Shown here: piece by piece, positions 8,237 through 16,871 of the stretch
How the letters are laid out: each line of letters starts with the position of its first letter
Numbering within the stretch: the stretch's first letter is position 1
Source of the DNA: Gayadomonas joobiniege G7
GTDB lineage: Bacteria; Pseudomonadota; Gammaproteobacteria; Enterobacterales; Alteromonadaceae
Assembly (NCBI RefSeq): GCF_000300815.1
Contig: NZ_AMRX01000006.1
Coordinates: forward strand, 496,001-560,000
Direction of reading: 5' to 3'
Length of the DNA stretch: 64,000 nt
Position numbers and translations under genes: made by a program
Notes under the pieces: model-generated
Database searches by the model: none
Told to the model about the DNA's origin: nothing
Seen by the model: only the letters and a program-made list of their open reading frames with translations

Positions 8237-9310
8237 TCAATTAACCTTTTTTATAATGGTAATGGCGCGATAACCGCCTAATTTATCGCCCACAGCTTGA
8301 ATGTTTACGTTATTTTTTTCGGCCAGATAACATAACAATGCAACATCTGGATCTTTTTTATCTCGCACCAATACATGTTCAGGAACACGGCGCATAACCG
8401 CGCGTGTGGCTTCGGCAATGCCAGGTTTTATGCGGTTAATATTTTTTATTTTAAATTCGTTTTGTAAGGTTTCAATCGCTTGCTGGCTTTGTTTATGTTT
8501 TTTTATACGTTCTTGATCTAACCAAACACAAGCAGGTATGTTAGCCGCATCGAGTTTTCTGATGAGGGTGTAAATTTTATCAACAAATTCTTGCGACACA
8601 TCTAAATCGCTTAAATGATTCCAAAGTTTGGCACCATGGTAGCCATGATCTCGCCATAAGGTCCGGCTGATTAATCCAGACACTGTCGCGCCTAAAATGC
8701 CCGAAGGAATTAACCAATCGTCACCGGATGCAGCTAACCAAGCGCAGCCACCGGGATCGGCCAGCACCGCTAGTTTTGGGGGTGTTGGGTAACCGCCTCG
8801 CTCGCTCAACGAACGGCTAAGTTCGCCGCTAATTGCCCCTTTGCCTGTCCAGCCGTCAACAAATATAATATTGGATCTTTGGTGTTTGCTTTCGATTTCT
8901 AACATTGCACTATGGTCCAAACCCCGATCTCGGATGATGCTAACCCCATAATGAAAAACAGGTTTGTTAGTGAGCGACTGTATGGTGCGTTTTAATAATA
9001 CACCAAGCGGCACACCGGCTCTGACTAAAGAGACTAAAACAATTTCAGGGGCCATCATTTGGTCGTGCACTATGCTTTTAGCCAGCGAAAGCGTTTCTAC
9101 GGCTAAACGCGGGGCACCGGCATTAAAGGCTTTATTAAACAGCGAAATATGTTCATCCGACGGGGCTTGTTCAAACGATAACATGTCTGAATAATGGGCT
9201 TGACCCGTTTGAATGAGTGTTTCTTTCTGGTTTACGTCAGTAAGTTGAATATCGACTGGATTGATTAAAAACGTTACATCGTCTGCACTGTAAGAGCCGG
9301 AAAAAGTCAT
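8237..9310 (-). CDS. StiP-family phosphoribosyltransferase-like protein with C-terminal PELOTA-type domain
   Basis: The protein has 357 residues. Databases name this family 'cysteine protease StiP', but its fold is that of a type I phosphoribosyltransferase: IVLVSLVRAGVPLGVLLKR is the first loop, and IIFVDGWTGKGAI, in the position of the PRPP loop, replaces the usual DD-x-x-TG. The last 55 residues (from VMRRVPEHVLV to AITIIKKVN) look like the PELOTA RNA-binding domain often fused to it. The gene starts 15 nt after the HAD gene ends and is followed at 1 nt by the CitE-like gene, so translation is probably coupled. Role inferred: part of the Ter-linked nucleoside-type metabolite pathway, perhaps acting on RNA or a ribose compound. 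Confidence 0.88.
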   Translation of the reverse strand: MTFSGSYSADDVTFLINPVDIQLTDVNQKETLIQTGQAHYSDMLSFEQAPSDEHISLFNKAFNAGAPRLAVETLSLAKSIVHDQMMAPEIVLVSLVRAGVPLGVLLKRTIQSLTNKPVFHYGVSIIRDRGLDHSAMLEIESKHQRSNIIFVDGWTGKGAISGELSRSLSERGGYPTPPKLAVLADPGGCAWLAASGDDWLIPSGILGATVSGLISRTLWRDHGYHGAKLWNHLSDLDVSQEFVDKIYTLIRKLDAANIPACVWLDQERIKKHKQSQQAIETLQNEFKIKNINRIKPGIAEATRAVMRRVPEHVLVRDKKDPDVALLCYLAEKNNVNIQAVGDKLGGYRAITIIKKVN

Positions 9311-9325
9311 GTTAAGTTCCTTTAG

Positions 9326-10108
9326 TTATAAACCCTGCCAAATTTGGCTTTTTTGCGGCAATGCAATTAAATCGCATAATCCCATAAAGGGTAAGTCCGT
9401 TAAGCTGTCGCCTATGCCTATACTGAGTTTATTTTGTAAATCCGCATCGTATTCTAATAAAAACTCAACGGCATTTTTTTTAGCAATGCATTTAGGTATC
9501 CAAGCCAGATTATTACTATTTTGATGTATATATATGTCGCTGTCATCCGTGATGCCAGAAACTTGTTGAACTTTTTGCTTTAACAAACTGAGTTGATCTT
9601 CATCGGCTGAATTACGAACTTTTGCCACTAAATATATATTTGTACCAAACTCTTGATTCATACGGCACCAGGCATCAAGGCCGGGCAGGTCGTAATCCTG
9701 TGGTTTGGCGAGTATTTTTTGGATACAGGTTTCTAAATGCTCAAGTTCGCTGTTTATACGCGCCAAATCTGAATTGGTTTTATTTTGCCAAACTTTTAGT
9801 GGTTGTTTGTTTTTATCTAAAATAACCGCGCCATGAGTGGTGACCTGATACGAATTAAAATTGATTTTAACGCGCGCCATCTGCTCAGACTGGCGGGCGG
9901 TCACTGGGATCAGTGTGCTTGTATTTTGTAACCAGTTTAATAGTACTTGCTGTTTTTTATTTATAAAACTACGCACTTTGCCGGTGGCATCACTTGCGCC
10001 TGGTTGTGCCGAGGCTAATTCGCTTTTTGTCATTTTGCGCGGGGTTTGAAAAAGCGTATCGTCTAAGTCGGTAAAACAAACAATTTGATTTGTTTGGTTT
10101 TGATTCAT
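9326..10108 (-). CDS. HAD-superfamily hydrolase of the Ter module
   Basis: The catalytic motif I is FTDLDDTLFQT (DxDxT type, nucleophile and acid/base Asp) close to the N-terminus. IPVTARQ is motif II, and GDSLTDLPFM at the C-terminus is motif IV, so a phosphatase is likely. A longer frame begins at 10162, but the ATG at 10108 overlaps the TGA of the upstream gene as ATGA, which is a strong sign of the true start and gives 260 residues. It acts with the flanking PRTase-like and lyase proteins; the substrate is unknown. Confidence 0.9.
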   Translation of the reverse strand: MNQNQTNQIVCFTDLDDTLFQTPRKMTKSELASAQPGASDATGKVRSFINKKQQVLLNWLQNTSTLIPVTARQSEQMARVKINFNSYQVTTHGAVILDKNKQPLKVWQNKTNSDLARINSELEHLETCIQKILAKPQDYDLPGLDAWCRMNQEFGTNIYLVAKVRNSADEDQLSLLKQKVQQVSGITDDSDIYIHQNSNNLAWIPKCIAKKNAVEFLLEYDADLQNKLSIGIGDSLTDLPFMGLCDLIALPQKSQIWQGL

Positions 10109-11235
10109 GGGGTTATCACCTGTATTGACCTTGGCGTATTTTGCAGCCAGTTTTGATCCCAACTGTCTGCCGGGGTATTAGAGCAAATTAAGCACGTATG
10201 TTTTTTTTCTGGCAGGTTATAAGCGTACATATAAATGCCCAAGCCATAGTTGTCTTTAAATGTTTGTTTGTATTTCATGGTATCGTTTAGTTCAACCGGT
10301 GAACGTGTGGTGGCGCTAAAAGTAACTTCGATGCCCGCTTTTTCTAATTGTTCGGCTAATAAAAACGGCTCCCATACATATTCGCCGCAGCCTAACACAT
10401 GAACTTTATCACCGGCATTAAATTGATGAGCCAGTTTAGGTAGCGCAGCCGGTTCATCGGCTAACAGTTGTACCGAATTCAGGCCGTAACGACAGCTTTG
10501 ATAATCCAACAAAGGGGCTTTTGATTTAGCGGGCCAACGCTCAGCTGGTAGCGGTTTGGCGTTAAAGTCTGGATCTGCTTTAAACGACCATTGTCCTTGT
10601 AAAATACTGACAGAGGTACAGTTAACACCCAATTCAGCAATTTTTTGTTCTGCCGCGCCGCCAGACCAGTCGGTTAGCATGACTAAATAAACCTGTTTTA
10701 TTTGTTTAAGTTCACTTTTAATCAATGCTTGGTAGAGGTTTTTAAAGGTATTGCCGGTGGTGGCTTCGTCGTCGACCAATACCAGTGTATCAATATTATT
10801 TAAAGCCCCGGGTTGGCCGTTAAAATAATGCAAGCTATGCTGGGTGGCATGGCTATGATCTTCTGAAAACTCAGCCATGATGGGCACATTATTATGCGGA
10901 TGCCGGGTAGAAGATAAATATTTTACGTTAGAAGAAACACGTGCTAATTCCCGAGCAACACCAGCCCCTAAACCTACCGCAGTTTCGGCCATGCCGCAGA
11001 CTAAGATGTTTTTACTGTTAGACAGGTCAATATTTTTAGCCAAACTGGCATACGCCATTTGCATAAATTTTGGTGCAACTGGCATATGTCGGCCTAAAAT
11101 GGTAGAGACAAATAAAAAGGGGCGTTTGGGATTAATACGCTGCGCCAACCGGCAAAACGTTAATAATTTAGCGCGGTCGGCGTCGGTTTTTATTTGTACT
11201 GTGCCAGCTTCCAGCTCAAATGAATGTACTGGCAT
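10105..11235 (-). CDS. Phosphoribosyltransferase-TRSP domain protein of the Ter module
   Basis: The 376 residues split into an N-terminal phosphoribosyltransferase domain with a clear PRPP-binding loop, LVLVDDEATTGNTF (around residues 150-163), and a C-terminal TRSP domain (from about residue 230: RYGLNS through the end). This pairing is typical of Ter gene clusters. The start ATG at 11235 is two bases from the stop of the DUF1523 gene. Its stop overlaps the HAD start. Two PRTase-like proteins in the same operon (this one and the StiP protein) are consistent with making and modifying a ribosylated compound. That is inference from the family literature, not from this sequence alone. Confidence 0.9.
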   Translation of the reverse strand: MPVHSFELEAGTVQIKTDADRAKLLTFCRLAQRINPKRPFLFVSTILGRHMPVAPKFMQMAYASLAKNIDLSNSKNILVCGMAETAVGLGAGVARELARVSSNVKYLSSTRHPHNNVPIMAEFSEDHSHATQHSLHYFNGQPGALNNIDTLVLVDDEATTGNTFKNLYQALIKSELKQIKQVYLVMLTDWSGGAAEQKIAELGVNCTSVSILQGQWSFKADPDFNAKPLPAERWPAKSKAPLLDYQSCRYGLNSVQLLADEPAALPKLAHQFNAGDKVHVLGCGEYVWEPFLLAEQLEKAGIEVTFSATTRSPVELNDTMKYKQTFKDNYGLGIYMYAYNLPEKKHTCLICSNTPADSWDQNWLQNTPRSIQVITP

Positions 11236-11237
11236 GG

Positions 11238-11858
11238 TTATCCTTTGTTGTTATTAATAAAGTCGTCAACACTGTTATTTGGTGCCTGACGGCCTTGTTC
11301 GTTTGCTAGGCGAATTTCTGCTTCGCGATCTTTAAGTGCTTTGGTTTGCGCTCGCTGTTTGAGTTTTTTGCGAACATAAAAAAATCCTAAGATCCACAGT
11401 ATTAGGTAGAGCGCAAATCCTAAGTATCTAAACCAAGGTGTGCCATCGCCTTTGTCGGCGCTTTCAACTTTAAGCAAGTTAGGGTAAGCAGAGATTAAAT
11501 CTAACCGCCAGCCATACGAGACAAAACGTCTGGGTTTACCATCGTTTACCGCAGCAGCGGCCTGAGCCTGCACGTCGGCACTGTCAAATTTAAAATAAAA
11601 CGGAAATCCCCAGCCGGTATCTGTATTTTTAAAGACCCGAGTTTTGCCGTTTTCTTTTATCGTTAATACCTGATAAAAATCGCGCGAGATGCGACTTTCG
11701 CCTGTGGTTTGATCTTTTTCTGGTGCTCTAAAGTCTTGCCGCTTAACTTCGGTATTGGTGACAGTCACAATAGTGGCTTCGGGCAAATAAAAGTCTAACC
11801 ATACGAGGCCAATTAAAAAGATAAGGCCGATGGCCCCTGCGAGAATTTTTTTAAACAT
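11238..11858 (-). CDS. DUF1523 membrane protein, first gene of the leftward Ter operon
   Basis: The 206-residue protein has an N-terminal transmembrane helix (about residues 4-25) and a second one at about 143-162 (YLGFALYLILWILGFFYV), followed by a basic, charged tail of about 40 residues. The extracytoplasmic part contains RVFKNTDTGWGFPFYFKFDSADVQAQA, the DUF1523 signature. The function is unknown. It starts the five-gene operon and may be the membrane anchor of the system, beside TerC in the divergent operon. Confidence 0.85.
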   Translation of the reverse strand: MFKKILAGAIGLIFLIGLVWLDFYLPEATIVTVTNTEVKRQDFRAPEKDQTTGESRISRDFYQVLTIKENGKTRVFKNTDTGWGFPFYFKFDSADVQAQAAAAVNDGKPRRFVSYGWRLDLISAYPNLLKVESADKGDGTPWFRYLGFALYLILWILGFFYVRKKLKQRAQTKALKDREAEIRLANEQGRQAPNNSVDDFINNNKG

Positions 11859-11902
11859 AACTTACCCTGTTTTAATTGATGGTGTCTCTGTTAGTTAACT
11901 GA

Positions 11903-11908
11903 ATTATA
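11903..11908 (-). promoter_or_regulatory. Candidate -10 box for the leftward Ter operon
   Basis: Read on the minus strand this is a perfect TATAAT, 44 nt upstream of the DUF1523 ATG. The -35 region is poor (TGTTCT at suitable spacing), so an activator may be needed. Confidence 0.5.
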
Positions 11909-11948
11909 CCTGATTGAGTTCAATAGAACAGTTTAATAGGCTTGAATT

Positions 11949-11977
11949 TTGACATAAAATGACATAGCTTGTATATA
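11949..11977 (+). promoter_or_regulatory. Sigma-70 promoter of the terZABCD operon
   Basis: TTGACA at 11949-11954 and TATATA at 11972-11977 are 17 bp apart, a near-consensus promoter. Transcription would start near 11984, leaving about 143 nt of leader before terZ. The divergent promoter for the biosynthetic operon lies 40 bp away. Confidence 0.75.
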
Positions 11978-12126
11978 AAAATCAAACAATAAGAATGCGT
12001 CAAATAAAATTCATCCAGGCGATTTAAGATTTGCTGGACAGGGGCTCTGGCGCTCACCTAGAATGCATGTACAACCTGGGATAAAACAATTTTTTTAACT
12101 TTTGCTCACAAAGAGGATATCGAGTT

Positions 12127-12714
12127 ATGGTCAGTCTTGCTAAAAATCAATCTGTTTCACTTGCCAAAACAGCTAATAAAACCTTATCTAACATTACGAT
12201 AGGGTTAGGTTGGGATCCGATTAAAAAGAAAGGCGGTTTTTTGTCGAGCATTTTTGGTGGCGGTGGTGGTGACATCGACCTGGATGCCAGTTTATTAATG
12301 TTAGATGCCAATGCGGGCGTGGTTGATAAAGTTTGGTTTCGTCAGCTTAAATCTAAATGTGGCGCTGTAGTGCATACGGGCGATAACTTAACGGGTGAAG
12401 GTGACGGTGATGATGAAGCCATTAAAGTAGATTTAACCCGTATTCCGGCTAATGTGACGTATTTAGGCGTTACAGTGAATAGTTTTCGTGGTCAAACGTT
12501 TAACGAAGTTGAAAATTCGTTTTGTCGTGTATTGGACCAAAATGGCAAAGAGTTAGTGCGTTACGATTTAAAAGAGCAGGGCAATTATACCGCAACGTTA
12601 ATTGGCATGTTAAAGCGCAGTGGGGATGACTGGGAATTTAAAGCGTTAGGGGTTATGGGGAATGGTCGCACCGTGGACGAGTTAACGGCATTGGCGAGTC
12701 AAAACACTTTTTAA
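12127..12714 (+). CDS. terZ: TerZ, calcium-binding TerD-family stress protein
   Basis: The 195-residue protein has the TerD fold. MVSLAKNQSVSLAK starts it, DIDLDASLLML holds the first calcium-binding acidic cluster and [13 protein letters not shown] the second. Between them is a Gly-rich insertion (FGGGGGD), and VWFRQLKSK and NSFRGQTFNEVEN follow; these mark TerZ rather than TerD. It opens the five-gene rightward operon in the classical order Z-A-B-C-D. A GAGGAT site precedes the ATG. Ter proteins protect against tellurite, phage and other stresses; a membrane-associated complex with TerB and TerC is the accepted picture. Confidence 0.93.
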   Translation: MVSLAKNQSVSLAKTANKTLSNITIGLGWDPIKKKGGFLSSIFGGGGGDIDLDASLLMLDANAGVVDKVWFRQLKSKCGAVVHTGDNLTGEGDGDDEAIKVDLTRIPANVTYLGVTVNSFRGQTFNEVENSFCRVLDQNGKELVRYDLKEQGNYTATLIGMLKRSGDDWEFKALGVMGNGRTVDELTALASQNTF

Positions 12715-12729
12715 TCAACGGATATTAAG

Positions 12730-13866
12730 ATGACAGTAGAGCTGATCCCTGGCGCTAATGCAGCGCTGACGGCCACCGATATTGTGGTTAAAGTAGCGAC
12801 TGGCGGCGCGGCTGACGTGTCGTCTTTTAGATTATACGACGGCGGTAAAACCCGTATTGATGAAGATTTTATTTTTTATGGACAAAAGATAAATGATGAT
12901 CGCACGGTTGAATTTTTGCAAAACGGCAATACAACTGAGTTTGCGGTTAAATTAAATTTGCTAAACAAGGATGTGCAAAAAATTGCGTTTAGCGCAACGG
13001 TCGATAGCGGCACTGTGGCGGCACTTGGGTTTATTAAAGTATCGGTTAATGCAGGCAGCGAAACCTTAATCAGCGCCGATGTGCCAGTTGATAATCGCAG
13101 TGAAAAAGCGCTTATTTTAGGTGAGCTGTATTTGCGTAACGGACAGTGGAAATACCGTAATGTATCACAAGGATTTGATGGTGGTTTGCAACCACTGGCA
13201 GAACATTTTGGTGTTGAGATTGCTAATGATCCAACCCCAACCCCAGCGCCAGCACCGAGTCCAGCGCCTGCAATTAATTTAAGCAAGGTTACGCTGACTA
13301 AAAACTCACCCAGTGTGAGTTTGACTAAACGCAGTGGTGGTTATGGTTTAATTAAGGTGAATTTAAACTGGACGCAAAAAGTTAAAAGCGGTTTTTTTGG
13401 CAGTACAAATATAGATTTAGATATTGGCTGTTTTGTACGTCTTAAAAATGGTCAAAAAGGAGTGGTGCAAGCATTAGGCAATGCGTTTGGTGATTATGAG
13501 CAAGCGCCGTTTGTAAAGTTAACCGGTGATGATAGAACTGGCCAGTCTAGTGATGGAGAATGGTTGCATATTAATGGCGATCAGTGGGCGCAGTTAGATG
13601 AGGTTTTGGTTTATACCTTTATTTATGAAGGGGCTGTTAACTGGCAAGAAGCCAATGCGTCCGTGACTTTACATGCGCCGGGCCAGCCACCAGTTGAAAC
13701 CTTTTTAACCGAAGGCAATAAAAAAATGGGCATGTGTGCAATTGCCCGGCTGGTTAATGATAATGGCAATGTAAAAGTGGAACGATTGAACTCTTACCAT
13801 AATGGTCACTCAGAGTTAGACAAACAATATGGTTGGGGTTTTCGTTGGCAACGAGGTTCTAAATAA
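12730..13866 (+). CDS. terA: TerA tellurium-resistance protein
   Basis: The 378 residues are close to the length of known TerA. An N-terminal TerD-like domain (1-165: SSFRLYDGGKTRIDEDFIFYGQ) lacks the [13 protein letters not shown] calcium motif. A Pro/Ala linker (DPTPTPAPAPSPAPA) joins it to a C-terminal domain (from about 183) with LTKRSGGYGLIKVNLNW, GSTNIDLDIGCFVRL, LTGDDRTGQSSDGEWL and MGMCAIARL. The last acidic stretch may bind a metal. It starts 15 nt after terZ. The exact molecular role of TerA is not known. Confidence 0.92.
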   Translation: MTVELIPGANAALTATDIVVKVATGGAADVSSFRLYDGGKTRIDEDFIFYGQKINDDRTVEFLQNGNTTEFAVKLNLLNKDVQKIAFSATVDSGTVAALGFIKVSVNAGSETLISADVPVDNRSEKALILGELYLRNGQWKYRNVSQGFDGGLQPLAEHFGVEIANDPTPTPAPAPSPAPAINLSKVTLTKNSPSVSLTKRSGGYGLIKVNLNWTQKVKSGFFGSTNIDLDIGCFVRLKNGQKGVVQALGNAFGDYEQAPFVKLTGDDRTGQSSDGEWLHINGDQWAQLDEVLVYTFIYEGAVNWQEANASVTLHAPGQPPVETFLTEGNKKMGMCAIARLVNDNGNVKVERLNSYHNGHSELDKQYGWGFRWQRGSK

Positions 13867-13885
13867 TTTTAATCGAGGAAAGGTT

Positions 13886-14341
13886 ATGAGCTTTTTTGAT
13901 AAGGTAAAAAGTACGTTTTCACAGGGCCGTGAGTCGTTAATGAAAGAAGTCAGCAAGTTTAAAAACGCTGAGTTTATGGAAGCAACCGTGAGTGCTTGTG
14001 CGTTAATTGCGTATGCAGATGGCGAAGTATCTGCCGCTGAAAAACAAAAAATGATGGGTTTTATTCAAAACTCTGAAGAGTTACAACACTTTGATACTCA
14101 AAAAGTGATTGATGTATTTAATAAGGTGATTAGCAAACTTGAGTTTGACATGGAAATCGGCAAAGCCGAAGCACTGCGCACCATAGGCAAAGTCAGCAAT
14201 AAACCTGAACAAGCCAGGTTGGTTATTCGAGTGGCAATTGCTATTGCAAACAGTGATGGTGAATTTGATAACTCAGAAAAAGCCATGGTTCGCGAAATTT
14301 GTGTCGATTTAGGCCTTAATCCGGCTGAGTTTGGAGTTTAA
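13886..14341 (+). CDS. terB: TerB tellurite-resistance protein
   Basis: The 151-residue, all-helical cytoplasmic protein carries two related acidic motifs, AYADGEVSAAEKQKM (about 50-64) and ANSDGEFDNSEKAM (about 120-133), which are the metal-binding sites of TerB. A longer frame opens at 13829 inside terA, but the ATG at 13886 has GAGGAAAGG just before it and yields the standard TerB N-terminus MSFFDKVK. It is 9 nt upstream of terC. TerB is known to bind TerC at the membrane. Confidence 0.96.
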   Translation: MSFFDKVKSTFSQGRESLMKEVSKFKNAEFMEATVSACALIAYADGEVSAAEKQKMMGFIQNSEELQHFDTQKVIDVFNKVISKLEFDMEIGKAEALRTIGKVSNKPEQARLVIRVAIAIANSDGEFDNSEKAMVREICVDLGLNPAEFGV

Positions 14342-14349
14342 ATAAACCT

Positions 14350-15360
14350 ATGGAACTTGGATTTCCGCTTGAAACCATTTTGGTTTTTGTTGTTTTAACG
14401 GTTGGTGGTTTCTTTTTAGATATGTATGCGCACCGGGCTGATAAAGTGGTGCCGTTAAAATCGGCGATTTTATGGTCGCTGTTTTGGATTGGCTTAGCGA
14501 TTGCGTTTGGTTTTTATTTAGAATATCGCCATGGCGAAACGGTTGCTAACCTGTATTTTACGGGTTATGCACTGGAAAAAGCACTTAGCGTAGACAATTT
14601 ATTTGTCTTTATGGCGCTGTTTAGCTGGTTTGCAATTCCTGATCATTTAAGACACAGGGTGTTATATTGGGGCATTGTTGGCGCCATTGTATTTAGAGCC
14701 ATATTTGTTGCAATTGGTACCTCGCTGCTGGCGTTTGGTCCTTGGGTGGAATTGTTATTTGCTGCAATCGTCGCTTACACCGCGGTATTAATGTTAAAAG
14801 CAAACGATGATGACGATGAGTTAGAAGATTATTCTGAGCACGTTGCGTACAAATTTGTTCGAAAAATTTGGCCTGCTTATCCTAAATTGGCTGGCAACCG
14901 GTTTTTTCTTAACCGCAAAGAAGTTGAAACTGAGCTGGCAAAACCTGAAAACAATAAGTTGAGTTTGGATTTAAGTAAATCTAAAACTTGGGTTACGCCG
15001 TTATTTTTATGTTTGGCTGTGGTTGAGGTGTCGGATGTTATGTTTGCATTTGACTCTGTGCCTGCGGTTATTGCGGTGAGTCGTGAACCTTTGATTGTAT
15101 ATAGCGCTATGATGTTTGCAATTTTAGGTTTAAGAACCATGTATTTTGTTTTAGAAGCAATGAAGCGATATTTAGTGCATTTAGAAAAAGCGGTTATTGC
15201 ACTGTTATTTTTTATTGCGGCAAAACTGGCGTTAAGTGCAACTGACCATATGTTTGGTCATGGTTATAAAATTCAGCCGGACGTATCTTTATACGTGGTA
15301 TTAGGTGTGCTGGCACTTGGGGTTGTTGCCTCTGTGTTTAGTCGCGAAAAAGCTGAATAA
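14350..15360 (+). CDS. terC: TerC integral membrane protein
   Basis: The 336-residue inner membrane protein has about nine hydrophobic segments. Family landmarks include EYRHGETVANLYFTGYALEKALSVDNLFVF (acidic, membrane-embedded) and VEVSDVMFAFDSVPAVIAVSREP. TerC/Alx proteins are implicated in handling metal ions, manganese in particular. Here it is the membrane partner of TerB and the TerD-type proteins of the same operon. Confidence 0.96.
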   Translation: MELGFPLETILVFVVLTVGGFFLDMYAHRADKVVPLKSAILWSLFWIGLAIAFGFYLEYRHGETVANLYFTGYALEKALSVDNLFVFMALFSWFAIPDHLRHRVLYWGIVGAIVFRAIFVAIGTSLLAFGPWVELLFAAIVAYTAVLMLKANDDDDELEDYSEHVAYKFVRKIWPAYPKLAGNRFFLNRKEVETELAKPENNKLSLDLSKSKTWVTPLFLCLAVVEVSDVMFAFDSVPAVIAVSREPLIVYSAMMFAILGLRTMYFVLEAMKRYLVHLEKAVIALLFFIAAKLALSATDHMFGHGYKIQPDVSLYVVLGVLALGVVASVFSREKAE

Positions 15361-15370
15361 ATGTTTATCT

Positions 15371-15403
15371 GGGGGCCTGTGTCCCCGGCAATTGATTAAT
15401 TTT
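15371..15403 (+). terminator. GC-rich hairpin with T-run between terC and terD
   Basis: GGGG-GCCTGTGT-CCCC at 15371-15386 can form a short strong stem, followed after about 14 nt by TAATTTTTA. It could act as a weak terminator or processing site that sets terD apart from the rest of the operon. The stem is short, so this is tentative. Confidence 0.35.
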
Positions 15404-15434
15404 TACTGTTAATAAAACTACAGGAGTAGACAAA

Positions 15435-16004
15435 ATGGCTGTTTCATTAAGCAAAGGTGGTAACGTAAGTTTATCAAAAGAAGCTCCAGCAATGACTGAG
15501 TGTTCAGTCGGTTTGGGCTGGGATGACCGTTCTACCGACGGTGCACCTTTTGATTTAGATGCATCTGTATTTATGCTCGGTGAAGGCGATAAAGTTCGCT
15601 CAGATGCCGATTTTATCTTTTACAATAACTTAAAAGGTGAAGGTGTTGAGCATACAGGTGATAACCGCACTGGTGAAGGTGATGGTGATGACGAAGTGAT
15701 TAATGTGACTTTTGCATCTGTCCCTGCTGATGTTAAAAAGTTAGCATTTGCTGTAACCATTCACGAAGCGGAAAGCCGTAAACAAAACTTTGGTCAAGTA
15801 TCTAATGCTTTTATTCGTATTGTTGATAAAAGCAACAAAACCGAAATTGCACGTTATGACTTGTCTGAAGATTATTCAACCGAAACTGCCATGATCATGG
15901 GCGAATTATATCGTCACAACAACGAGTGGAAATTCCGCGCGGTTGGTCAAGGTTACAACGACGGTTTAGGTCCATTAGCCCGCAACTATGGCGTTAACGT
16001 TTAA
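15435..16004 (+). CDS. terD: TerD calcium-binding stress protein
   Basis: The 189-residue protein has all hallmarks of Ter[38 protein letters not shown] (first calcium site), [23 protein letters not shown] (second calcium site), and a C-terminal [19 protein letters not shown]. It is cytoplasmic or membrane-peripheral. AGGAG lies 10 nt before the ATG. A 74-nt gap with a hairpin separates it from terC, so it may be produced at a different level from the rest. Confidence 0.97.
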   Translation: MAVSLSKGGNVSLSKEAPAMTECSVGLGWDDRSTDGAPFDLDASVFMLGEGDKVRSDADFIFYNNLKGEGVEHTGDNRTGEGDGDDEVINVTFASVPADVKKLAFAVTIHEAESRKQNFGQVSNAFIRIVDKSNKTEIARYDLSEDYSTETAMIMGELYRHNNEWKFRAVGQGYNDGLGPLARNYGVNV

Positions 16005-16011
16005 TTTTATG

Positions 16012-16865
16012 TAGGTCGGCACCGCGTAGCGTTGCCGACATTCCGACAAACAATTGCGGTGTTTGGCTAAATTGTGCAATATACCGCTGCGCTGCCGGTG
16101 ATTTCCTCAAAAAACGCCGTGAACCCATCCGTGGGGGCTCGACACCGGCTCCCTGCCGGTGACGTTTTTTCGTAAACCCCCAACATCACGTCGAATTGAT
16201 GCACATTGGCTTGAGGCTTCCTCCGCGTAGGTCGGCACCGCGTAGGTCGGCACCGCGTAGCGTTGCCGACAAATGCAAACAATTGTGGCGTTTGCCTACA
16301 CTGTGCAATATACCGCTGCGCTGCTGGTGATTTCCTCAAAAAACGCCGTGAACCCATCCGTGGGGGCTCGACACTGACTCCCTGCCGGTGACGTTTTTTC
16401 GTAAACCCCCGACATCCCGCCGAATTGCTGCACATTGGCTTGAGGCTTCCTCCGCGTAGGTCGGCACCGCCATCGGCGTTGCCGACAAATGCAAACAATT
16501 GTGGCGTTTGCCTACACTGTGCAATATACCGCTGCGCTGCCGGTGATTTCCTCAAAAAACGCCGTGAACCCATCCGTGGGGGCTCGACACCGGCTCCCTG
16601 CCGGTGACGTTTTTTCGTAAACCCCCAACATCACGTCGAATTGATGCACATTGGCTTGAGACTTCCTCCGCGTAGGTCGGCACCGCGTAGCGTTGCCGAC
16701 ATTCCGACAAACAATTGCGATGTTTGTAGGGCACAATAATTTCACAAACAATGGCGGTGTTTGCCTATTGTCGGCTGCACCTTCGGTGGAGCCGACCTAC
16801 ATTATTCGTGCATGTTGCAGCCTCGGCAAAGAATTGTGTTGTTGCCGACATTCCGCACAGGTGGA
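16012..16865. repeat. Intergenic repeat array: three large repeats and several palindromes
   Basis: This gene-free stretch of more than 860 bp is almost all repeat. A block beginning ATACCGCTGC occurs at 16081, 16310 and 16526 (spacing 229 and 216 bp). Each block runs through AAAAAACGCCG, a GGGGGCTCGAC centre and GGTGACGTTTTTT, so its two halves can pair into a long hairpin, and ends in TTCCTCCGCGTAGGTCGGC. TAGGTCGGCACCGCG/TTGCCGAC palindromes separate the blocks. A GCACAATAATTTC element (about 16720-16765) and a GTCGGCTGCACC hairpin (16770-16800) close the array. A fourth copy of the large block is at 23849. Open frames across the array reflect its GC-richness and repeat structure, not genes. 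Confidence 0.93.
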
Positions 16866-16871
16866 CCCGAG

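Noticed and set aside
12876..13286. 136-codon frame antisense to terA
   Set aside because: Its Ala/Gly/Pro-rich start mirrors the Pro/Ala linker of TerA; it is a shadow.
16067..16751. Long open frames on the minus strand across the repeat array (up to 168 codons)
   Set aside because: They consist of the same repeat translated again and again in a GC-rich block, with no ribosome site. The same peptide reappears at 23835-24035.
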